Source: GCA-2688775 sp964524225
Lineage (GTDB): Archaea > Nanobdellota > Nanobdellia > Woesearchaeales > GW2011-AR4
Direction of reading: 5' to 3'
Assembly: GCA_964524225.1 (NCBI GenBank)
Contig: CAZGEW010000044.1
Location: 1-11,476, forward strand
DNA length: 11,476 bases
A model generated the notes under the pieces. It was not told the origin of the DNA. It was given only the letters and a program-made list of their open reading frames with translations, and made no database searches. A program made the position numbers and the translations under genes. The stretch's first letter is position 1, and the number at the start of each line of letters is the position of its first letter. Below are positions 5,945-9,912 of this stretch, piece by piece.

Positions 5945-6457
5945 ATGGTAGAGAAAAAGCAGGTATTATACGACTTGAGAACAACATATAATGGTCCATT
6001 TTTAGTAGAAGATTTCTATTCTGAAGTAGATAATTGGATAAAGGAAAAGGGCTTTGAAAAAGAGCAAAAGAAAAAAATGGAGCATGTTAAAAAAGAGAAT
6101 AAAAAGATAGAATGGGTTATTGAAGCGCATCATCACCTAGATGATTTGCATGAAGGTGTTATTATTTTGAGAGCTTTATTAAATGATATTAAGGAAGTAA
6201 TAATCAAAAAAGAAGGCAGAAAGATAAGATTAAATAATGGTGAAGTATTTATAAACATAGACGGATTTATTCAATCCCATATCCATGGAAGTTTTTTTCA
6301 AGTTAAGCCTGTGTATTATTTTATAAGAACTTTGATTGATAAATACATTTATAATTTTTGGTCAGATAAATGGGATGGTGCAGTCTCTGCAGATTGTCAT
6401 GAGTTGTTCAAGAGAATAAGGTCATTCTTTAATGTTCAGAAGTATAAATATGAGTGA
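5945..6457 (+). CDS. Hypothetical protein, paralogue 3 of a tandem triplet
   Basis: 170 residues, function unknown. Shared features are YNGPFLVEDFYSEVDNWI near the start, NGEVFINIDGFIQSHIHG in the middle and YYFIRTLIDKYIYNFW towards the end, aligning in order with the two preceding genes. It has a short His-rich patch (EAHHHLDDLHEG) that the others lack. The WWDELYY position reads WSDKWDGAV, so the family residues drift progressively along the triplet. ATG 5945 lies 4 nt after the stop of paralogue 2. The last 8 bases overlap the start of the methyltransferase gene, suggesting translational coupling. Confidence 0.72.
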   Translation: MVEKKQVLYDLRTTYNGPFLVEDFYSEVDNWIKEKGFEKEQKKKMEHVKKENKKIEWVIEAHHHLDDLHEGVIILRALLNDIKEVIIKKEGRKIRLNNGEVFINIDGFIQSHIHGSFFQVKPVYYFIRTLIDKYIYNFWSDKWDGAVSADCHELFKRIRSFFNVQKYKYE

Positions 6458-7217
6458 AAAAGTAAGCATAACACACAAAACTAAGAGAAAAACTAACAAT
6501 AGTACAGTAAAAGGATTTGAGTTAAAATACGCATGGATTTTTAGATATCCACTTATATTTGTATTGACACTTTATCTAAAATTAAAAAATAGAAAACTTA
6601 ATACAACTACCGAATATTTAAAACATCAGAAAGAATTCTTTAGATTTACTATTCATAATGATAAGAGTGATAAGTTTCATCAAATAAGAGAAAAGATTGC
6701 TCAATATGCCTTTAATGGAAAAAACAAGAAGTGCATTGACATTGGAACTGGGTACGGCTATCAAGCAGTAGCATTAAAAAAAGCTGGAGTGAAAAAGGTT
6801 GTTGGTATAGATATAGTTCCTGAAAGAATAGAGCATGCAAAAAAAATTTCTAAAGAGAGAATAACATTCCAAGTTATGGATGCAATGAAATTACAATACC
6901 CAAATAGATACTTTGACTGTGCAACAGTCTCTGCTGTACTTCATGATATGCCGACAGATACAAAAAGAAAAGTCATTGCTGAAATAGTTAGAGTAACCAA
7001 AGACAGAGTAGTGATATTCGAACCGAGAACATTTAAGAATCCATTCATCGCATTTATTTATGGAACTATAGGTAGTATTCTTGACGAATCCTTAAATTTT
7101 AAAGAGTATGTAAAGGATGATTTTGAAAAATTATTAAAAGATAACAACTTTGAAATAATTAAAGATGAGAATGTTTGGCATAACATTATGAATATAAAGG
7201 TATGTAAAGTAAAATAG
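6450..7217 (+). CDS. Class I SAM-dependent methyltransferase
   Basis: 255 residues. Motif I CIDIGTGYGYQAVAL (95-109) forms the glycine-rich SAM loop; the acidic end of strand 2 is D121 in VVGIDIVPERI; VMDA (142-145) is motif III-like; YFDCATVSAVLHDMP (154-168) is the motif IV region. This order fits the Methyltransf_11/UbiE-like class I fold. The substrate is unknown. About 90 basic residues precede motif I, with a hydrophobic stretch (YPLIFVLTLYL, about 33-43) that could associate with membrane, so a small-molecule or lipid substrate is possible but unproven. I chose ATG 6450, which overlaps the preceding stop by 8 nt (ATGAGTGA); the frame is open to 6432. It sits between the paralogue triplet and a small membrane protein, all in one direction. 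Confidence 0.82.
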   Translation: MSEKVSITHKTKRKTNNSTVKGFELKYAWIFRYPLIFVLTLYLKLKNRKLNTTTEYLKHQKEFFRFTIHNDKSDKFHQIREKIAQYAFNGKNKKCIDIGTGYGYQAVALKKAGVKKVVGIDIVPERIEHAKKISKERITFQVMDAMKLQYPNRYFDCATVSAVLHDMPTDTKRKVIAEIVRVTKDRVVIFEPRTFKNPFIAFIYGTIGSILDESLNFKEYVKDDFEKLLKDNNFEIIKDENVWHNIMNIKVCKVK

Positions 7218-7232
7218 AAAGTTGGTTAATAA

Positions 7233-7766
7233 ATGAAAGAAAGAAATAAGCATAAAAAGACAACTGACGAAAATCTTATAGAAAAAAATGAGGCACTTGA
7301 CCAACTCATTGCTTCTAATGGGAATATTATCGCTCGAATATTATTAAGAACGTACAAATATTTTGCCAAAAAATATGAGCCAATAAAAACAAAAAGCAAA
7401 TTTATTCGTGGAATAGATTATGCATTTACTTCATTGATTTATGGCAGATTTGGAGAAGAAGAACAAGGTATAGTTAGTAAAATGAATGGAGTACATCCTC
7501 ATTTATTAACTATTGGCTATGAGTGTATTGCATTAGCTACAATGATCCCTATTTATATATCACTAGGACAAGTTGGAACTATAGTATATAATTCTGGACC
7601 AACCATTGGACTTATTCTTTCAGTTTATAGTCTAACAGTAGGTACCCATAGATTAATTTATGCAGCAATAACAAAAAAAACCTTTAGAAGTTTTGGTTTT
7701 GGCGATATATTTCTTAATTACAAAGCTAATCTCAATTGGATAAAACAGAAGGTATATTTAAAATAA
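7233..7766 (+). CDS. Small membrane protein of unknown function
   Basis: 177 residues, not recognised. The N-terminal 75 residues are polar and basic and probably cytosolic. Two hydrophobic segments follow at about 91-111 (starting LLTIGYECIALATM) and about 122-144 (starting GPTIGLILSVYSLT), joined by a short loop, which suggests a helical hairpin in the membrane with both ends inside. The C-terminus is Lys-rich. There is no Cys pair, HExxH or ATPase motif. The ATG at 7233 lies 15 nt after the methyltransferase stop, so it is probably the last gene of that operon. The tRNA-Leu promoter begins within 10 nt of its stop, an example of the tight packing here. Confidence 0.7.
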   Translation: MKERNKHKKTTDENLIEKNEALDQLIASNGNIIARILLRTYKYFAKKYEPIKTKSKFIRGIDYAFTSLIYGRFGEEEQGIVSKMNGVHPHLLTIGYECIALATMIPIYISLGQVGTIVYNSGPTIGLILSVYSLTVGTHRLIYAAITKKTFRSFGFGDIFLNYKANLNWIKQKVYLK

Positions 7767-7775
7767 AGAGAAAGA

Positions 7776-7783
7776 TTTTTAAG
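7776..7783 (+). promoter_or_regulatory. TATA box of tRNA-Leu
   Basis: TTTTTAAG at 7776-7783 would start transcription near 7805, giving a 5' leader of about 15 nt to be removed by RNase P. It follows the membrane-protein stop by 9 nt. Confidence 0.5.
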
Positions 7784-7827
7784 TTTCATACAACCCGTCT
7801 CAAAAAGACTAGGCAATTTGCGGGGGT

Positions 7828-7857
7828 AATTCTCAAGCAATTGCTTGAATTCCTTAA
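7828..7857 (+). other. tRNA-Leu intron 1 (position 8/9, 30 nt)
   Basis: Central helix GGGG (7822-7825) with CCTT (7852-7855, two wobbles), bulges GT^A and AA^A. The interior folds as AATTC..AAGC-AATT-GCTT-GAATT. The boundary can shift by one because an A occurs at both ends; the mature product is the same. This is the weakest BHB of the four. Confidence 0.75.
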
Positions 7858-7873
7858 AGCGAAGCCTGGTCAA

Positions 7874-7929
7874 TTGCAGAAGAATACAAGTGAAATCGTA
7901 TCATTTGCTCACAATTCACTGCAGACTTT
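7874..7929 (+). other. tRNA-Leu intron 2 (D-loop, position 21/22, 56 nt)
   Basis: Central helix GGTC (7868-7871) with GACT (7924-7927), bulges AA^T and TT^A, and an inner helix TGCAG (7875-7879) with CTGCA (7919-7923) directly adjacent. The outer support is the D stem itself (7859-7861 with 7931-7933). Confidence 0.85.
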
Positions 7930-7945
7930 ACGCGCAGGACTTAAG

Positions 7946-7976
7946 AAGGACACCCATAGTAAATGGGATATAAGAT
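7946..7976 (+). other. tRNA-Leu intron 3 (canonical position 37/38, 31 nt)
   Basis: Central helix CTTA (7940-7943) with TAAG (7971-7974), bulges AG^A and AT^A. The interior hairpin is CCCAT-AGTAA-ATGGG (7953-7967). The anticodon stem forms the outer helix. Confidence 0.92.
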
Positions 7977-8000
7977 ATCCTGTCTCTTAGTGGGTCCGGG

Positions 8001-8030
8001 ATTATATAGGATATTCCTATATGACGGAAA
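8001..8030 (+). other. tRNA-Leu intron 4 (T stem, position 51/52, 30 nt)
   Basis: Central helix TCCG (7995-7998) with CGGA (8025-8028), bulges GG^A and AA^G. The inner helix of 10 bp (8002-8011 with 8015-8024, one G-U) is directly adjacent and has a 3-nt loop. Without its removal the T stem has two A-C mismatches; with it, five pairs form. Confidence 0.92.
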
Positions 8031-8074
8031 GGTTCGAATCCCCTCCCCCGCATGTTTTTGAATAAGGTCTGGGG

Positions 8075-8149
8075 ATGAATAGAGACAGTACATTATTCTT
8101 ATTCCTTATCCTCGTATTACTTTACAGTCTTCTAGCATACAACTGTTAA
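8075..8149 (+). CDS. Possible 24-residue hydrophobic peptide
   Basis: ATG 8075 to TAA 8149 encodes a short polar start (MNRDS) followed by one hydrophobic run (LFLFLILVLLYSLLAY) and a final Cys, as in a single-pass membrane microprotein. A purine-rich GGGG directly precedes the ATG, too close for a normal Shine-Dalgarno. AT-rich DNA readily yields such frames by chance, so this is only a candidate. Confidence 0.22.
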   Translation: MNRDSTLFLFLILVLLYSLLAYNC

Positions 8150-8254
8150 TTCAGTTAGAAAACTATTTGTCAAGATATTTCAAACTTTACTTAAACAAAA
8201 ATAATAGAGACGGTTACAGGAATTATATGAGATTTATGGGCATAAGCAATTAGA

Positions 8255-8268
8255 AACTTTTTTAAAAT
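8255..8268 (+). promoter_or_regulatory. Probable TATA region of tRNA-Thr
   Basis: AAACTTTTTTAAAATT-like sequence about 50-60 nt upstream of the tRNA-Thr 5' end. Transcription would begin near 8290, leaving a leader of about 25 nt. Confidence 0.4.
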
Positions 8269-8342
8269 TAATCGGGTTTTCGAATAAAAGACACTTAGAC
8301 AAAATTAAAAATATGCCTCTGTAGCATAGCAGCCATTGCGTT

Positions 8343-8373
8343 TGATTTTAAGAGAAATCTTTTTATCCGCGAA
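8343..8373 (+). other. tRNA-Thr intron 1 (anticodon stem, position 28/29, 31 nt)
   Basis: Central helix TGCG (8337-8340) with CGCG (8368-8371, one wobble), bulges TT^T and AA^G. The inner helix GAT/ATC is adjacent, then a symmetric T-rich internal loop, then AAGA-GAAA-TCTT (8350-8361) capped by a GNRA-type tetraloop. Confidence 0.87.
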
Positions 8374-8382
8374 GCCTTGGTA

Positions 8383-8398
8383 CTATGTTAACCTAAAA
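8383..8398 (+). other. tRNA-Thr intron 2 (canonical position 37/38, 16 nt)
   Basis: Central helix TTGG (8377-8380) with CTAA (8393-8396, one wobble), bulges TA^C and AA^A. At 16 nt the interior is only a 9-nt loop, so the inner helix is essentially absent. Confidence 0.85.
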
Positions 8399-8498
8399 AG
8401 GCAAAGGTCGGGAGTGCAAATCTCCCCAGAGGCTTATAGTTTTTAAATTATTTATGACAATTAAGTTTCTTTATCTTTAGTTAATTGTTTTACCATGA

Positions 8499-8633
8499 TT
8501 ACTCTAATGCTTCAATTAGTAGTTTTCTTGCTTCAGGTGTTAATGCCTTTTTTAAATCTTTGGTGCAGATGCAAATACAACAGTCACAGCTTGGGCACAC
8601 TCCACCTTTACAACATGGTTCTCTTTTTGACAT
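8499..8633 (-). CDS. Small Cys-rich (metallothionein-like) protein, 44 residues
   Basis: A protein with eight Cys in its first 23 residues, arranged CC-x4-C-xx-C-x-CC-x-C-x-C (KREPCCKGGVCPSCDCCICI), then a soluble helical tail (starting TKDLKKALTPEARKLLIEAL). Cys pairs at this density suggest binding of soft metals or an Fe-S/zinc cluster; no family is assigned. The gene is convincing because GGAGG (8645-8641) lies 7 nt upstream of the ATG at 8633, and a TATA-like TTATAAAATA on the minus strand near 8683-8674 is well placed for a short leader. It is divergent from the HxlR-type regulator, whose start region is nearly identical (GGAAGTAACAAAATG against GGAGGTAACAAAATG). Metal or redox control of both is an inference. 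Confidence 0.7.
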   Translation of the reverse strand: MSKREPCCKGGVCPSCDCCICICTKDLKKALTPEARKLLIEALE

Positions 8634-8665
8634 TTTGTTACCTCCATTTAATTTTGCTACATAAA

Positions 8666-8685
8666 GTTTATATTTTATAATAAAT
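8666..8685. promoter_or_regulatory. Shared divergent promoter region, Cys-rich gene and HxlR gene
   Basis: An A/T-only stretch holding TATA-like elements on both strands, 33-52 bp upstream of the Cys-rich start codon and 46-65 bp upstream of the HxlR start codon. A regulator bound here could control both directions. Confidence 0.45.
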
Positions 8686-8730
8686 CACTTTAGTAAAGTA
8701 ATGGATATTTATATAATAGGAAGTAACAAA

Positions 8731-9087
8731 ATGGTAACTAACGTTAGTATCAATCCAGAAAGTAAAGAATGCCGTATGAAGGGCTCGGGATATTGTCCAC
8801 AGCCATTGGAAGTGGCAAACTCTTTCCTTAGTAAAAAATGGACAATTAGCATAATAACTACTATTGGCAATTTTAATAAACTGCGATTTAATGATATTTT
8901 GAATAGAGTAGAAGGTATTACTGGAAAAACTCTTACTGAACGTCTTAAAGAACTTGAAATGCTAAAGCTAGTTAAGAGAATTGCACATAAAGAGATTCCT
9001 CCTAGAGTAGAATATGAACTTACATTAAAAGGAGAGAAATTAATGAAAGCAATTATCCCTTTAATAGAGTGGGCAAATAATAAGTAA
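8731..9087 (+). CDS. HxlR-family winged-helix transcriptional regulator
   Basis: 118 residues, the usual size for HxlR/MarR-like regulators. The pattern is CPQPLEVANSFLSKKWTISIITTI (broken here as CPQPLEVANS then FLSKKWTISII), the conserved Cys and K-W of the family, then the recognition region RFNDILNRVEGITGKTLTERL (RFNDILNR, then ITGKTLTERL), and the wing PPRVEYELTLKGEKL. These proteins bind DNA as dimers and several sense aldehydes or redox state through the N-terminal Cys; here C15 and C22 (counting from ATG 8731) could serve. ATG 8701 would add 10 residues, but GGAAG ahead of ATG 8731 fits a Shine-Dalgarno and matches that of the divergent Cys-rich gene, so 8731 is preferred. Its target is probably that divergent promoter. 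Confidence 0.85.
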   Translation: MVTNVSINPESKECRMKGSGYCPQPLEVANSFLSKKWTISIITTIGNFNKLRFNDILNRVEGITGKTLTERLKELEMLKLVKRIAHKEIPPRVEYELTLKGEKLMKAIIPLIEWANNK

Positions 9088-9114
9088 TTCGGAATGCATA
9101 ATAGTATTTTAATC

Positions 9115-9825
9115 TTAAGAAGAAGGTACTACATCTTCGTCTTTAACATTGTTAACAGAAATTTGCTGAAATCTGTATGTTTTACCATTAGATTCAACTT
9201 TTAATGGAATACCATAAAAGGTATCAATCCATAATAAGCCATTATTTGCTTGTATTTTCCATGTTGTTCTGTCTTCTATTACCTCTTCGCCAACTTTTTG
9301 GGCTTCTGTAATGCTAGAAATCCAATCAAATACAGTAAGAATATAATAAGAATCATAATCTAGATTTGCTTTCTTGCCCTTGTAAGCGCAATATGCTGCC
9401 TCGCAATAAGATTGTGCTGTTTTTGCAACTTTATCTGTAAATATACTATCGTATGAGTCAATCGCGTCAAGCGATTTAGTTTCAAGATAAGGCTTATATT
9501 TAATCTTTGTATCTTTGATGTAGAACTCATAAAAATTGCTTCCTGTTTCTGGACCTCTGTATTTATAGTAGATGCTTTTTACTTTAGTCTTTTGCTTATC
9601 CAACAATTCCTTAACTTCTGGTGAAATCTCCTCTTTCTGTTCTACTTGTGTGGTTTTTTCTTCAGTCTTTGCAGATTCTTGTTGCTGTTGTTCTACAACC
9701 TTAGGTTCTTCAGCCACGGTTTTACTTTCATTAATTGGTTTTTGTCCAGCACAAGAAGAGATTAAATTTAATAACAAAGTAAGAATTAATATTGAGGTAA
9801 TCAATGCTGAAAAGTTTCTTTTCAT
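9115..9825 (-). CDS. Predicted secreted lipoprotein of unknown function
   Basis: 236 residues from ATG 9825. A lipoprotein-like signal is clear: basic start MKRN, hydrophobic run to residue 22, then LISSC with Cys25 as the predicted lipidated residue. A Gln/Glu/Lys/Thr-rich spacer follows (about 30-65), then a globular domain with aromatic strands (YYKYRGPETGSNFYEFYI) and a Cys pair (SYCEAAYCAYKG) that may form a disulphide. The latter part (RTTWKIQANNGLLWIDTFYG then IPLKVE) resembles the beta-sheet pattern of LolA/LppX-like outer-surface lipoproteins, but this is a weak impression. An in-frame ATG at 9927 would bury the signal peptide; a TATA box TTTTTAAG at 9854-9847 supports a leaderless start at 9825. 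It converges with HxlR (27-bp gap) and is divergent from the large gene at 9913. Confidence 0.78.
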   Translation of the reverse strand: MKRNFSALITSILILTLLLNLISSCAGQKPINESKTVAEEPKVVEQQQQESAKTEEKTTQVEQKEEISPEVKELLDKQKTKVKSIYYKYRGPETGSNFYEFYIKDTKIKYKPYLETKSLDAIDSYDSIFTDKVAKTAQSYCEAAYCAYKGKKANLDYDSYYILTVFDWISSITEAQKVGEEVIEDRTTWKIQANNGLLWIDTFYGIPLKVESNGKTYRFQQISVNNVKDEDVVPSS

Positions 9826-9846
9826 AAAGTAGTTTAGTTTTGTGTA

Positions 9847-9854
9847 CTTAAAAA
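9847..9854 (-). promoter_or_regulatory. TATA box of the lipoprotein gene
   Basis: Minus-strand TTTTTAAG (9854-9847) lies 22-29 nt upstream of ATG 9825, the spacing of a leaderless archaeal transcript. It fixes the gene start. Confidence 0.6.
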
Positions 9855-9912
9855 TTTTTCTATAGCAATCTTTATATATGATTATGTTAAAAAAATTAAT
9901 TAAAATCAAAAC

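Larger units (their letters stand above)
7820..8052 (+). tRNA. tRNA-Leu(UAA) with four BHB introns
   Basis: Exons 7820-7827, 7858-7873, 7930-7945, 7977-8000 and 8031-8052 join into an 86-nt class II tRNA. The acceptor stem is a perfect 7 bp (GCGGGGG with CCCCCGC) with discriminator A73 at 8052. The D arm has GCG/CGC (three pairs; 13-22 is A-A), A14, G15 and G18G19. The anticodon stem CAGGA/TCCTG is perfect with loop CTTAAGA, anticodon TAA. The long variable arm (7983-7997) is expected for Leu. The T stem is G5 against CCCCT with loop TTCGAAT. CCA is not encoded. Introns lie after positions 8, 21, 37 and 51; those at 21/22, 37/38 and 51/52 have fully paired 4-bp BHB cores cut after the second bulge base, while the 8/9 one is weaker. 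Processing needs the tRNA splicing endonuclease and RtcB ligase, neither in this window. Confidence 0.9.
8053..8314. other. Intergenic region between the two tRNA genes
   Basis: A 262-bp stretch. It begins with a short T-run (8054-8058) suited to ending tRNA-Leu transcription, holds one tiny ORF (8075-8149) and ends with the probable tRNA-Thr promoter. I looked for C/D-box guide RNA motifs, further tRNAs and repeats and saw none convincing. Confidence 0.6.
8315..8434 (+). tRNA. tRNA-Thr(GGU) with two BHB introns
   Basis: Exons 8315-8342, 8374-8382 and 8399-8434 join to exactly 73 nt. The acceptor stem is a perfect 7 bp (GCCTCTG with CAGAGGC), with discriminator T73 as in archaeal tRNA-Thr. 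The anticodon stem TTGCC/GGCAA is perfect only after splicing, and loop TTGGTAA gives anticodon GGT. Variable loop AGGTC; T stem GGGAG/CTCCC. CCA is not encoded. Oddities: the 8-nt D loop AGCAGCCA has C at position 19, the T loop TGCAAAT has G at 55, and pair 13-22 is T-T, so the usual G18-U55 and G19-C56 elbow contacts are absent. It could therefore be a degenerate or unusually folded tRNA, but the intact stems and both introns argue that it functions. Confidence 0.85.

Noticed and set aside
7736..7990. An open frame of 84 codons spanning the first tRNA
   Set aside because: It runs across exons and introns of tRNA-Leu, has no recognisable protein features and overlaps the end of the membrane-protein gene; it is a chance frame.
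8371..8390. AGCCTTGGTA as the D loop of the second tRNA with anticodon AAA
   Set aside because: That reading leaves two mismatches in the anticodon stem and conflicts with T73. Treating it as the anticodon loop (GGU) with two BHB introns gives perfect stems and 73 nt.
8495..8680. Plus-strand open frame opposite the Cys-rich gene
   Set aside because: The minus strand has a Shine-Dalgarno, a TATA box and a meaningful Cys pattern; the plus frame has none.
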